Source of the DNA: Tritonibacter multivorans
GTDB lineage: Bacteria > Pseudomonadota > Alphaproteobacteria > Rhodobacterales > Rhodobacteraceae
NCBI RefSeq assembly: GCF_001458415.1
Contig: NZ_CYSD01000039.1
Span: 186,001 to 250,000 of the forward strand
Length of the DNA: 64,000 nucleotides
Direction of reading: 5' to 3'
Part shown: piece after piece, positions 30,657-39,799 of the stretch
Position numbering within the stretch: position 1 is the first letter of the stretch
How the letters are laid out: every line of letters begins with the position of its first letter
Translations under genes and position numbers: made by a program
Notes under the pieces: model-generated
The model's input: only the letters and a program-made list of their open reading frames with translations
Database searches by the model: none
What the model was told of the DNA's origin: nothing

Positions 30657-31304
30657 TCAGGCGGCGAGGATTTGTGGCAGGAGGCGGGTGGCGGCCTCGG
30701 TTGGGCTGGTCAATGCGGCGCGATCTTCGCCGGGGAAAAACCGGCCCCGCAGGGAAGTTGGCATGGGCGGCGGGGTCAGGATCTGCACAGAGGGGCCGGT
30801 GGCTTCGGTTTCAGCCTGCCAGCTGCGCGCCAATGCCATCTGCGCGCCCTTTGTGGCGCCATAAGCGCCAAAGAATTTTTCGCCTGCGCGGGGGTCCTCA
30901 AAGAACACAGCGCGTCCGGATTGCCCCAGAAGCGGCGCCAGATAGGAAATCAGCACTGAGGTCGCGCTGGCGTTAATGTCCACTGATTTCTGCCAGTCCT
31001 TTGGCGCCACGAATTGCGCCGGGCTGAGGGGGGCGGCGTGAATGGCAGTGTGGGCCCAGAGATCCAGGCGGCCCCAGCGGTCATAGATGCCCCTGCAGAG
31101 GGTGGCCATCGCTTCGGGCACGCAGATGTCCATCGGCGCAAGGGTCGCAGATCCCCCGGCCGCTTTGATACGATCGTCGAGCTCTTCCAGTGCGCCGGTG
31201 GTGCGGGCCACGGCGACAATATGGTGGGTGGGGGCGAGGGCTTCGGCAAGCGCCGCGCCCAAGCCGCGCGAGGCACCGGTGATCAGGGCAATTTTCTGTG
31301 TCAT
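30657..31304 (-). CDS. SDR-family oxidoreductase
   Basis: A 215-residue short-chain dehydrogenase from ATG 31304 (MTQKIALITGASRGLG). The cofactor motif TGASRGLG is at 9-16, and the active-site YGATK is present (FFGAYGATKGAQM). The substrate is unknown. It lies 74 bases downstream of the small gene at 31379 on the same strand. Confidence 0.85.
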   Translation of the reverse strand: MTQKIALITGASRGLGAALAEALAPTHHIVAVARTTGALEELDDRIKAAGGSATLAPMDICVPEAMATLCRGIYDRWGRLDLWAHTAIHAAPLSPAQFVAPKDWQKSVDINASATSVLISYLAPLLGQSGRAVFFEDPRAGEKFFGAYGATKGAQMALARSWQAETEATGPSVQILTPPPMPTSLRGRFFPGEDRAALTSPTEAATRLLPQILAA

Positions 31305-31378
31305 GGCCCCTATTTGCGCCGCAGGCGGCGCAGCGGTCAAGTGCGCGTTGCGGTCGCAGCCGTGGTCACCGTCTGGGC

Positions 31379-31636
31379 CTAGTCGGCCAATAGGGGCAAA
31401 CGCTGTGTCTGGCCATGTCGCAAGATCAGCAGACCTTCGCGGTCAATGGCCACAACCTCGCCATGGGCCAGCCGATTGCCGGGGGCGATCTGTTTGATCC
31501 GCCCAGACGGCATCCGCACCATCGCGCGCAGATCTGTTTCGGGCCCATAAAGACCGATCACCGCCAGCTGTCTGCTGTGCAGGATGTCGGGTTCCGTGGC
31601 AAAGCGCGCCACGTTTTCAGGAGTGTCAGCAGCCAT
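31379..31636 (-). CDS. small protein with conserved beta-rich core, unknown
   Basis: An 85-residue protein from ATG 31636. The sequence RLAHGEVVAIDREGLLILRHG is a beta-strand-rich core, similar in style to short pilus-assembly-like proteins of Rhodobacterales. Upstream in-frame codons do not fit. It follows the DUF2199 gene at 134 bases. I do not assign a function. Confidence 0.6.
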   Translation of the reverse strand: MAADTPENVARFATEPDILHSRQLAVIGLYGPETDLRAMVRMPSGRIKQIAPGNRLAHGEVVAIDREGLLILRHGQTQRLPLLAD

Positions 31637-31770
31637 AGAAGAACACCAATTAAGACTGATTACAGGGACGCGGCGTCCTAGCAGGCAAGGGCGGCGGGAA
31701 ACAGCGACCGACCGGTAGGGGGGCGGTCGATCGGCCAAGTTTTGCTTAGTTTCGCGGGATGCGTGCAGGA

Positions 31771-32334
31771 TCAGCTGTCGTACACAAGCGAGGGCAGATC
31801 ATGCCCATAGGCTTGCAGCATGCCCAACAGCTCATCAAGATCGACGCCAATGTTCTGCATCCGGGCGAGATCGTGGTTGACCTCTGCGACCTGCAGTTCC
31901 GGGTATTCGCCATCGGGGCGCGGGTGCAGCATACAGGCCACAGGCCCCAATGGGCCAAACGGCAATTGGTTCGAAAGCCATGCGGGGCTCGCGCCCATCG
32001 ATTCTGTTTCGCGCAGCTCGAACAGATCGAGGTAGGCGTCGAATTCGGCGATGCCGATGCCGGCCCAAGTGCCCAGGATAAATTCGTAATCCCCGCCTTC
32101 ATTGATCGGGATCGCCAGAACCGCACGAATAAAGCGCAACTCTCCGAGGATGCAGAAGTCTTCGGTCAGCACATCGCCTTCAGCGGCAAAAACGGCCGCA
32201 TTGTCCTGCACTGGCATGTCTTCGGGGCAGATGTCAGGGCGGTCACAGGTCAGGCTGAGGAGCTGTTCGAAGGTCGCACCGCAACAGCGGCATTGGCGCG
32301 AGGAATTCAGCATACGGGCGAAATGCGCGTTCAA
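31771..32334 (-). CDS. DUF2199 family protein
   Basis: A 187-residue protein with the zinc-ribbon-like beginning CRCCGATFEQLLSLTCDRPDICP (four Cys) and a region ILGELRFIRAVLAIPINEGGDYEFILGTWAGIG that matches the DUF2199 pattern. An alternative start at the internal Met (MLNSSRQCRCCG) is possible. The function is unknown. It lies downstream of purF. Confidence 0.8.
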   Translation of the reverse strand: MNAHFARMLNSSRQCRCCGATFEQLLSLTCDRPDICPEDMPVQDNAAVFAAEGDVLTEDFCILGELRFIRAVLAIPINEGGDYEFILGTWAGIGIAEFDAYLDLFELRETESMGASPAWLSNQLPFGPLGPVACMLHPRPDGEYPELQVAEVNHDLARMQNIGVDLDELLGMLQAYGHDLPSLVYDS

Positions 32335-32391
32335 GATGGTCTGCTTTCAGTCGGGCGGGCGTCTTCGGTCAGGCGTCGGCGGGTGGGTTCA

Positions 32392-32430
32392 CAAAGAAGA
32401 CGGCGCCGACCTTTTAAGGCGGCGCCGCAG
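32392..32430 (-). terminator. terminator of purF
   Basis: CGGCGCCG (32401-32408) with CGGCGCCG (32420-32427), an 8-bp stem with an inner AAAAGG/CCTT, followed on the minus strand by TCTTCTTTG. It lies 124 bases beyond the purF stop. Confidence 0.65.
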
Positions 32431-32553
32431 GCTGGCCCGAAGGCCAAGTGTTGCGCTTACATAAGCGGCTTTAGGACAAATTACAAACCTCTGCGCGCAT
32501 AGCTGCCATCTGCGGGGCGCGGGAGCCCCTGAGGCGACGGCAAAGGCCGGGGG

Positions 32554-34074
32554 TCAGCTCGCCATGGTCGCGCTGTTCCAGCTGGAGCCGGGCGTCGGCA
32601 TGTCCTTGATTTTCTTGCTGACGCGGGTGCTGCCTTCGAGATTGGCAAGATAGTCTTCGGTGATATTGCCGGTAACATAATTGCCATCAAAGCAAGAGCA
32701 ATCGAACTCTTTGATCTCTGGGTTGCCTTCCTGCGCGGCCCAGACCAGATCTTCAAGACGCTGATAGATCAGCTCGTCCACGCCCAGTTCTTCGCGAATC
32801 TCTGCGATGGTGCGATCGTGCGCAACCAGCTCGTGGCGGGTCGGCATGTCGATCCCATAAACGTTGGGGAATTTCACCGGCGGAGAAGCAGAGGCAATAT
32901 AGACCTTCTTGGCACCTGCTTCGCGGCACATCTCTACGATCTTTTTGATGGTGTTGCCGCGCACGATGGAGTCATCGATCAGCAGGATATTGCGGTCTTT
33001 CATCTCGAGCGGGACAGCGTTCAGTTTGCGGCGCACCGATTTCTGACGTTCTTCCTGACCCGGCATAATGAAGGTCCGGCCCACATAGCGGTTCTTCACC
33101 AGTGCTTCGCGGTAGCGGATGCCGGTCGCATTCGAGACCTCCAGTGCCACAGGGCGGGCGCTGTCAGGGACCGGGATGATCGCGTCAATGTCCAGATCCA
33201 GTTCGGCAATCTGTTTGGCTAGTGTCTGGCCCATGCGCAGCTGGGATTTATAGACCGAAATGCCGTCCAGCATGCTGTCGGGACGCGCCAGATAGACGTA
33301 TTCAAAGATACAGGGCGTCAGCTTGCCTTCGACGGCCTGGAATTCGTGCAGGTTGCCATCCAGATCCACCAGAAGCGCTTCGCCCGGCTTCACATCACGC
33401 AGCTTCTGGAAGCCGTTGATGCCGAAGGCCACGTCTTCCGAGGCAAAGGCGTAGTCATCGCCCTGACCGTCTTCATCCCGTTTGGCAACGGACAGCGGCC
33501 GGATGCCATGGGGGTCACGGAAGGCCAGCATGCCAACACCGGCGATCATGCAGATCACGGAATAGGCGCCCTGAACACGCTCCATCGTCATTTTCACGCC
33601 TGCAAAGATATTGCGGACGGGGTCCATATTGCCGTTCACCTTGATCGCGTCGGCGACTTTGTCGGCCAGAACGTTCAGGAGGATCTCGGAATCAGAGGTT
33701 GTGCGCAAGTGGCGGCTGTACTTGCCGGTGACCTTTTCGCGCTGTTCCTCTGTATTGGTGATATTGCCGTTGTGCACCAGATAGATGCCATAGGGCGCGT
33801 TGACAAAGAACGGCTGCGCTTCGGCTGCCGACAGCGACCCCGCGGTGGGGTAGCGCACATGGCCCATGCCCATCATACCGCGCAGCGTGTCGGCATCGCT
33901 GGGACCGAAGACGTCTTTGACCAGGCCATTGGCCTTGCGCTCGCGGAAGAAGTCGTTGTCATATGTGACAATGCCCGACGCGTCCTGACCCCGGTGCTGG
34001 AGCATCAACAGCCCGTCATATAGTTCCGCAAAGACGTGGTCGTTCCGGTTTGCGATCCCCAAAATCCCGCACAT
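32554..34074 (-). CDS. purF: amidophosphoribosyltransferase
   Basis: A 506-residue enzyme for the first committed step of purine synthesis. It starts MCGILGIANRND, so Cys2 becomes the N-terminal glutaminase nucleophile after Met removal. The PRPP-binding motif appears as ILLIDDSIVRGNT. The start is ATG 34074 with GGAG upstream; 92 more in-frame codons further upstream do not fit PurF. The DUF2199 gene follows on the same strand. Confidence 0.96.
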   Translation of the reverse strand: MCGILGIANRNDHVFAELYDGLLMLQHRGQDASGIVTYDNDFFRERKANGLVKDVFGPSDADTLRGMMGMGHVRYPTAGSLSAAEAQPFFVNAPYGIYLVHNGNITNTEEQREKVTGKYSRHLRTTSDSEILLNVLADKVADAIKVNGNMDPVRNIFAGVKMTMERVQGAYSVICMIAGVGMLAFRDPHGIRPLSVAKRDEDGQGDDYAFASEDVAFGINGFQKLRDVKPGEALLVDLDGNLHEFQAVEGKLTPCIFEYVYLARPDSMLDGISVYKSQLRMGQTLAKQIAELDLDIDAIIPVPDSARPVALEVSNATGIRYREALVKNRYVGRTFIMPGQEERQKSVRRKLNAVPLEMKDRNILLIDDSIVRGNTIKKIVEMCREAGAKKVYIASASPPVKFPNVYGIDMPTRHELVAHDRTIAEIREELGVDELIYQRLEDLVWAAQEGNPEIKEFDCSCFDGNYVTGNITEDYLANLEGSTRVSKKIKDMPTPGSSWNSATMAS

Positions 34075-34432
34075 GGCTAGGCTCCAATTCTTATGTGGCG
34101 TTGCTGCTGTTGGCAGGGCAGAAAAATAGGTGTCGTGCCAAATTCGGTCCCACAAAACGCGGACACCCCCATGCGGGGGGCACGGGGGCGTGAAGCCGAA
34201 TAGCAAAATGAGACAACAGCATGGGTCACAGCCTGCGCATCGCGGCGCAAGGGTCTGTTCGGCAGATCCGCTGTCGCGGACCAGATAGGAAAGAGAGGCT
34301 TCGACACTGGCGTCGGCTCCGAATCCGCTGTGGCGTGTGACGTCCCTCACATAGGGGGTCTTGGCGCTTATGTCACGAAAGGATCACAAAAGATTGGAGC
34401 GGCAGCGCCATCACTGGTGATGGCGCCCGGAT
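34075..34432. other. gap between Hint protein 2 and purF
   Basis: 358 bases with no gene that I can support. The 3' end of the Hint gene contributes a GCGCCATCAC/GTGATGGCGC stem at 34405-34426, a weak terminator on the minus strand. The remainder should hold the purF promoter, but I do not see a clear -35/-10 pair or a purine riboswitch. Confidence 0.6.
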
Positions 34433-35209
34433 TTACGCCGCGCGGCGGCCAAACAGCACATCCAGTGCGCTGGACGCCAGCCAATCCGCGGACCAAGACA
34501 TGGCAGAGGGCAGGGATGGGGTGAAGCTGCGCTGAAGCGCGTCTTCATGGGCTGTGTCGGCCGCCATATCGGCCTCCAGTGCGATTTCCAGCAGATCCTT
34601 TGCGCCAGCATGGGCAAGGGCGCGGTTTTCCTCGGAGGCCAGCAGCTGGCGGGTCTCGGTCAAGGACAGGATCGGGTAGAAGCGGTCGTCGTCGCCGCAG
34701 AGGCTGTCGACCAGCATGCCACCTTCAGCCCACAGCAGTTCTTCTTCTTCCAGTTCGATGTGCACGCGCGCCATGCATTGCGGCAGGGTGGTTGTAATGC
34801 CTTTGTAGCCCACCAGCGAGATCAGCTTGGCCAGAACCACCGGGGTGCCAAACAGGCGATCTGCGGTATCGAGGTCCAGTGCCACGAGGGTGTCAGAGGG
34901 CAGTTCCAGTTCCGCGTCATTGCCCAGTGCCCCAACAGGCACGGTGACCATGGCGGTCAGGCGGGGCACGCAGTGGCGGATGTTCTGCACTTCGCGCAGG
35001 CCACCATCAAATGTCTGAACCATGTCGCCGGGGCGCAGGGAGCGGGCCTGGCGGAAGCCAGTGTCGGTCTCGATCAGGGTTGCGGGCAGAACGCCGCCGC
35101 TCTGAGGGCGCTGGATGGATTTGCCGGTCGCCGGTTTTGCAGCAGAGAAATCAAACAGCAGGTCAACCGGTTGGTAGTCGCTAAAGGCGGTCTTGTGATC
35201 CAGCAGCAT
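34433..35209 (-). CDS. Hint-domain protein 2
   Basis: A 258-residue protein from ATG 35209 (MLLDHKTAFSDYQPVDLL), with AAAGGGA upstream; longer in-frame starts overlap AT-rich non-coding sequence. A Hint_2-type module begins near GGVLPATLIETDTGFRQARSLRPGDMVQTFDGG and ends near HIELEEEELLWAEGGMLVDSL. Unlike the first Hint protein (18582), the position of the leading Cys is Gly/Val-type, so self-processing is not expected. It is probably one of the secreted or surface adhesin-like Hint proteins of roseobacters. Confidence 0.75.
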   Translation of the reverse strand: MLLDHKTAFSDYQPVDLLFDFSAAKPATGKSIQRPQSGGVLPATLIETDTGFRQARSLRPGDMVQTFDGGLREVQNIRHCVPRLTAMVTVPVGALGNDAELELPSDTLVALDLDTADRLFGTPVVLAKLISLVGYKGITTTLPQCMARVHIELEEEELLWAEGGMLVDSLCGDDDRFYPILSLTETRQLLASEENRALAHAGAKDLLEIALEADMAADTAHEDALQRSFTPSLPSAMSWSADWLASSALDVLFGRRAA

Positions 35210-35544
35210 GTCCGTGTCCCTTTCTGAGAGCCTGTTCGAGGTCAGGTGGCCGTTCTGGCCTTCGTTGGATGCTAGATGGCCCTCGAATTGGGACGGAAAT
35301 GGGGCAGGCTTGCGGCCCGGGCTGCCCGATTCATAGAATTTGAACGAATTTTTCGGATTTTTCCGAAGGTTAACGGCCAACTTGGGGGTAAGTAACACTT
35401 TCTTAAGATTTGTTAAGACAATTATAGGTTGTACGTGTCCGTAGTTGAGGCGAATCCCAAGTGTTACCAAAAGGTTAACGCAATCTTGCCTAGCGTTAAC
35501 TATCTGCCGAGGCCTGTGGATAAATCTGTGAATTGTTCAAAGGG
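35210..35544. other. AT-rich gap with a DnaA box, upstream of Hint protein 2
   Basis: 335 bases, clearly AT-richer than the coding DNA, with several GTTAAC and CTTAAG words. TGTGGATAA, the reverse of the DnaA box TTATCCACA, is at 35515-35523. It should carry the Hint promoter. Pairs of TTAA exist but none has the CtrA spacing. Confidence 0.55.
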
Positions 35545-35580
35545 CGAAAAAGAAAGGGCGCCCGAAAGCGCCCCTGTTTG
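35545..35580 (-). terminator. terminator of cvpA
   Basis: Stem GGGCGC (35556-35561) with GCGCCC (35568-35573) and loop CCGAAA; on the minus strand it is followed by TTTCTTTTT. It lies about 25 bases beyond the cvpA stop. Confidence 0.8.
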
Positions 35581-35599
35581 TCCGGAATTGTGTCAGCTC

Positions 35600-36154
35600 T
35601 TAGCGAGAGCAGCTGCCGATCAGCTCTTCGTATTTGCCAGTCAGCCAGCCAAGCGCCTGCTCGGGGTTCTGATCCTCGACCTGATTGATCATACGGTTGA
35701 ACACCACGGCAGAGCGGCTTTCGTCAACGACGGTAAAGCTCTGGCCGGTCATGACCACATTATAGACGAAGAAGGCAATTGCGATCAGCAGAATGCCCCG
35801 CAGCACTCCAAACAGGAAACCGCCGCCCTGATCCAATCCACCAAGCGCAGAGCGTTGAACCAGTCCCGACAACAGCGGGGTGAAGAAAGACACCACGATC
35901 AGCGCCACTGCAAAGACCGCAAAGAAAGCGACAATCATCGACAGTTCGCAGCTGTCGGAAATGAATTCTCCCACCACCGGCACTTCGGCCATCAGCGGCT
36001 CGACCTGCGCGGCAAAGAGGAAGGCCAGAATTGCCGCGGCAACCCAGCCCGCAATGGACATGATTTCGCGCACCAGCCCGCGGGAATAAGCGAGCAGCGC
36101 CGAAATGACGATAACCAGCGCTACGGCGCCGTCGATAATGGTGAAACCTTCCAT
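35600..36154 (-). CDS. cvpA: CvpA family protein
   Basis: A 184-residue inner-membrane protein with four hydrophobic segments (IVISALLAYSRGLVREI at the start). The CvpA family was named for colicin V production; its real role is not settled. purF neighbours it in many bacteria, as here with the Hint gene between. It is 47 bases downstream of radA. Confidence 0.88.
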   Translation of the reverse strand: MEGFTIIDGAVALVIVISALLAYSRGLVREIMSIAGWVAAAILAFLFAAQVEPLMAEVPVVGEFISDSCELSMIVAFFAVFAVALIVVSFFTPLLSGLVQRSALGGLDQGGGFLFGVLRGILLIAIAFFVYNVVMTGQSFTVVDESRSAVVFNRMINQVEDQNPEQALGWLTGKYEELIGSCSR

Positions 36155-36201
36155 GTCCCTGCCTTCAGTGTTCTGTCGCGACTCGATTTACGGGTATCTG
36201 T

Positions 36202-37566
36202 TTACCCGGCCCCGAAATATTCGCCAACAAATCCTGCGAGATCCGGGGTTTGGCGCAGTGCCAGCCCGTCAACCGAGACAGATTTGCCACCACTCGGGGC
36301 AATTGCCGCCGTGAAACCAAGTTTTTGCGCCTCTTTCAACCGGTTTTCGGTCTGCGGACCCGGTCGGAGCGCGCCAGACAGAGAAATCTCGCCAAAAACC
36401 ACTGTATCGGCGGGCAGAGCGGTGTCTTCCCGCGCGCTCAGCAGGGCGGCGGCCACGGCAAGGTCCGCAGCAGGTTCTGACACGCGCATGCCGCCTGCGA
36501 CGTTGAGGTAGACATCAAGTCCCGCAAAGGGCACGCCGCAGCGCGCCTCGAGCACAGCCAAGATCATCGCAAGACGCGAGCTGTCCCATCCCACCACGGC
36601 GCGGCGCGGCTGCGAATGGGGCGAGGGCGCGACCAGCGCCTGCATTTCGACCAAGACGGGACGCGTGCCTTCTATGCCGGCAAAGACCACGGATCCCGGC
36701 GATGGGGTTCCCCGTTCGGACAGAAACAGCGCAGACGGGTTGGTGACCTGTGCAAGGCCGCGACCGGTCATCTCGAACACGCCAATTTCATCTGCAGGGC
36801 CAAAGCGGTTCTTCACCGCGCGCAAAACCCGGAACTGATGGCCGCGTTCGCCTTCGAAATACAGAACCGTGTCGACCATATGTTCGACCACACGAGGCCC
36901 CGCGATCTGGCCTTCCTTGGTGACATGGCCCACCATGATGATGGAAATGCCCTGGGTTTTGGCGAAGGTGGTCAGCTCATGCGCCGCCGCGCGGACCTGA
37001 GAGACCGATCCTGGCGCGCTGTCCACATTGTCGGCCCACATGGTCTGAATCGAATCGATAATGGCCAGATCGGGCTTCTCGGCCTCCAGCGTGGTCAGAA
37101 TATCGCGCAGGTTGGTCTCAGCCCCCAGCATCACCGGGCTTTCCTGCAGACCCAGCCGCTGACCGCGCATGCGCACCTGCGCGGCAGCTTCCTCTCCCGA
37201 GATATAGATGGTCTTGAGCCCATTGCGGGCAAACCGCGCGGCCGCCTGCAGCAAGAGCGTCGACTTCCCGATTCCCGGATCCCCGCCAACAAGGATGGCC
37301 GAGGCCGCGACCAATCCCCCTCCCAGCACCCGGTCCAGCTCTCCAACGCCGGACAATGTACGCGGGGGCGGTGCTTCGTGGGTAGCCAGATCACCCAGCT
37401 CCAACCGCTTGCCGCGCATGGCGCCTAGGGATTTTTTGGCAGGCCCGCCCGATGACAGGCCTTTGTCCTCGGAAATCGTGTTCCATTCGCCGCAAGACTC
37501 GCAGCGACCGGACCATTTGGAGAAAGAGGCCCCGCAGGCGGAGCAAGAAAAGGATGTCTTAGCCAT
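36202..37566 (-). CDS. radA: DNA repair protein RadA
   Basis: A 454-residue RecA-like protein that acts in branch processing during homologous recombination. The C4 zinc finger has Cys8, Cys11, Cys22 and Cys25. Walker A GDPGIGKST is at 95-103, the RadA motif KNRFG is near 250, and a Lon-like C-terminal domain follows. The length is normal. Confidence 0.96.
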   Translation of the reverse strand: MAKTSFSCSACGASFSKWSGRCESCGEWNTISEDKGLSSGGPAKKSLGAMRGKRLELGDLATHEAPPPRTLSGVGELDRVLGGGLVAASAILVGGDPGIGKSTLLLQAAARFARNGLKTIYISGEEAAAQVRMRGQRLGLQESPVMLGAETNLRDILTTLEAEKPDLAIIDSIQTMWADNVDSAPGSVSQVRAAAHELTTFAKTQGISIIMVGHVTKEGQIAGPRVVEHMVDTVLYFEGERGHQFRVLRAVKNRFGPADEIGVFEMTGRGLAQVTNPSALFLSERGTPSPGSVVFAGIEGTRPVLVEMQALVAPSPHSQPRRAVVGWDSSRLAMILAVLEARCGVPFAGLDVYLNVAGGMRVSEPAADLAVAAALLSAREDTALPADTVVFGEISLSGALRPGPQTENRLKEAQKLGFTAAIAPSGGKSVSVDGLALRQTPDLAGFVGEYFGAG

Positions 37567-37621
37567 GCGTGATCAGTGGCAGATGTTTCCCTTTTGTTCA
37601 AGGGGGGCTCTGCCGAAGGCT

Positions 37622-38059
37622 TTAAGTGGCTTTTTTTGTCAACAAGGACAGCAGGAGGCTGACCAGAATGCAGGCCGTGAAGAGATAGAGGCCCCAAGCA
37701 ACCTCGATGGTGCCCAAGCCAATTCCTTTGGTGAGCGTGACATAGAGCGCGATGAGAAAGACATCGGCCATGGCGAGCTTTCCTAAAATGTCCAGCACTG
37801 GCAAAGCGCGGCGATCCCGTAGGTTGAACTGAACCAATGCCAGTCCAATGCACTTGAGATAGGGCGCAAAAATAGCAAAGATCGTGACAATAAGCGCGAG
37901 AACGACGTCGCTGCGCCACAGGCTTTGTAACCCGGTGATCACAGAGATTTCGCTAAGGCCAAATATTGGCAGAAGGCCTGCGCGCATTAGGGGCGCGAAC
38001 CATGCCAGCGGATAAGCGATCAGAAGACTGAGATTGGCGTAGCGGAGACAGGTAAGCAA
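37622..38059 (-). CDS. PqiA-like membrane protein, single half
   Basis: A 145-residue protein with four membrane segments, similar to one half of the paraquat-inducible PqiA protein: SLWRSDVVLALIVTIFAIFAPYLKCIGLA and the DILGKLAMADVFLIALYV signature. E. coli PqiA has two such halves. The zinc-ribbon Cys pairs of PqiA are absent. It is upstream of radA by 55 bases. Confidence 0.75.
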   Translation of the reverse strand: MLTCLRYANLSLLIAYPLAWFAPLMRAGLLPIFGLSEISVITGLQSLWRSDVVLALIVTIFAIFAPYLKCIGLALVQFNLRDRRALPVLDILGKLAMADVFLIALYVTLTKGIGLGTIEVAWGLYLFTACILVSLLLSLLTKKAT

Positions 38060-38084
38060 AAGAGGCGCCTTTGGGGGGAAGTTG

Positions 38085-38807
38085 TTACAGAAGTTGACAA
38101 TGGGCCGCTTCCCTCTCGGCGCGCGGAGCGTCGCGATTTAGCATTCGTGTGGCCAGAATTTTGGCGGTTTCAGTTGGTGTACAGATCCGCAACGTGGGTT
38201 CTGGAGCAGGGCGCGTGAACAATAGCAGAGTGCCACAGCCAAGGAAAATCACCAACACAACGAGGCCCCATTTGCCGAAGGCGGCACGGCCGGTTTGGCG
38301 GGGCGATTGGATTGGGCGGCTTACCGCAGCCTCTGCCGTTTGCTGTGACGTTTCTTGTTTGGCTTTGTGCGTGCCCGGTTGTTCGCTGAGGGCCGAGCCA
38401 AGCGCAAAACATGCGAGTGTTGCGAAGAGCGCAATGCCAATGCTTTGAACAGAGTAGAAGTGAGCCAGCTGGTCTTGATAGTGGAGCACCAAGAACGAGC
38501 CAGCGCCGAGAACCACATAAAACAGGCATAGGGCAGACATGGTATAGAAAAGCTGCGACAAGCCACGGGCGCGATGAGTGAGGCCAAGAAGGCCGATCAA
38601 TCCCCAGACCAATTGCCCGAACACGAGGGCAATTGTGGCGTAGATCAGGAATAAGAGTTCTAAGACCGGCGCAAAAAGGGCGGCAAATAGGGGGGCAAGA
38701 AGCTCGGCCAGGAAGGAAAAGATCCCGAGGAAAAGGGCGGCGATGGCTTCAATAATAGGTGCCAAAATTGCCGCTAGAAGGTCGCCGAAAATGACGTTGA
38801 AATACAT
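38085..38807 (-). CDS. membrane protein of unknown function
   Basis: A 240-residue protein from ATG 38807 (MYFNVIFGDLLAAILAPII). Leu/Ala/Phe-rich hydrophobic segments fill the N-terminal 120 residues, followed by a polar linker and one more membrane helix (WGLVVLVIFLGCGTLLLF). The ribosome site is weak, so the start is not sure. Codon use is less GC-rich than its neighbours. It is close to the PqiA-like gene (25 bases). Confidence 0.65.
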   Translation of the reverse strand: MYFNVIFGDLLAAILAPIIEAIAALFLGIFSFLAELLAPLFAALFAPVLELLFLIYATIALVFGQLVWGLIGLLGLTHRARGLSQLFYTMSALCLFYVVLGAGSFLVLHYQDQLAHFYSVQSIGIALFATLACFALGSALSEQPGTHKAKQETSQQTAEAAVSRPIQSPRQTGRAAFGKWGLVVLVIFLGCGTLLLFTRPAPEPTLRICTPTETAKILATRMLNRDAPRAEREAAHCQLL

Positions 38808-39016
38808 TGTTAAAGAAGGGCCTCTTTGAAGATGAAACTGGTGACGGGTCGCGCAGATCCGCGTCTTGGCAAGGCGCGGTAATGAAGGTCTTTGTGTGGT
38901 TTGTCCTGTCCGGCCACCACGGGGCAAAGGAATGATTTAAAAGCTAAACCGCAGGGCGCTCAAACATAATGTGTTCGACGGAAGCACCCGTTGGTCTTTG
39001 ACGCATAAGGCGGAGC

Positions 39017-39799
39017 TTACCGAACAGCCTCAATCGGCCCTTCTGCACTCCCAGAAATAAATTGCTCTACATAGGGATCGCCCGAGGCATCCATATCGCC
39101 AACCGGGCCGGTCCAGCGGATTTTGCCGCCGTGCAGCATCGCCACATTGTCGGCAATTGCCCGAACCGAGGACATGTCGTGGGTGATGGTCATCGCGGTT
39201 GCGCCCATCTCAACCACGATCTCGCGGATTAGGTCGTTGATGACGCCGGACATGATCGGGTCGAGGCCCGTGGTGGGTTCATCAAAGAAGATGATCTCGG
39301 GCTCGGCGGCAATGGCGCGGGCCAGACCGACGCGTTTCTGCATGCCGCCTGAGAGTTCAGCGGGCAGGCGGTCGGCCACATCGGCCTTGAGTCCCACACG
39401 GCGCAGTTTCTCAATCGCGATCTCGCGGGCCTCTTCTTTGGGACGCTTCAGCGAGCCGCGCAGCAGGCGGAAGGCGACATTCTGCCAGACCGGCAGGGAG
39501 TCAAACAGCGCGGCCCCCTGAAACAGCATGCCAAAGCGGGCCAGAAAGGCGTCGCGGTCGCGGCTGGAGTGGCCTTTGCCTGCATCTTTGCCATCGACCA
39601 ATATCTGGCCGCTGTCCTGCGTGATCAGGCCCAGAACGGATTTCAGCATCACCGATTTCCCGGTGCCGGAGCCGCCAATGATCACCATCGACGATCCACG
39701 CGCAATACTCAGGTCCACGCCACGCAGCACCTGGTTCGCGCCAAAGGCTTTGTGGACCGATTTCATCTCGATCATCGCAGGTTTGGTCATATCGGTCAT
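39017..39799 (-). CDS. mlaF: phospholipid ABC transporter ATP-binding protein
   Basis: A 260-residue ATPase with Walker A GGSGTGKS (42-49), signature LSGGMQKRVGLARA and Walker B IIFFDEPTTGLDPI. The LSGGM signature and the Glu/Ser-rich end match MlaF of the outer-membrane lipid-asymmetry system. It overlaps mlaE by four bases. Genes for MlaD and MlaC are not in this window. Confidence 0.9.
   Translation of the reverse strand: MTDMTKPAMIEMKSVHKAFGANQVLRGVDLSIARGSSMVIIGGSGTGKSVMLKSVLGLITQDSGQILVDGKDAGKGHSSRDRDAFLARFGMLFQGAALFDSLPVWQNVAFRLLRGSLKRPKEEAREIAIEKLRRVGLKADVADRLPAELSGGMQKRVGLARAIAAEPEIIFFDEPTTGLDPIMSGVINDLIREIVVEMGATAMTITHDMSSVRAIADNVAMLHGGKIRWTGPVGDMDASGDPYVEQFISGSAEGPIEAVR

Noticed and set aside
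34075-34432. Purine riboswitch or PurR operator before purF
   Set aside because: No matching sequence or fold; alphaproteobacteria do not generally use it.
35390-35520. TTAA pairs as CtrA sites upstream of Hint protein 2
   Set aside because: Spacing is 6 or 17, not the 7 needed between TTAA half-sites.
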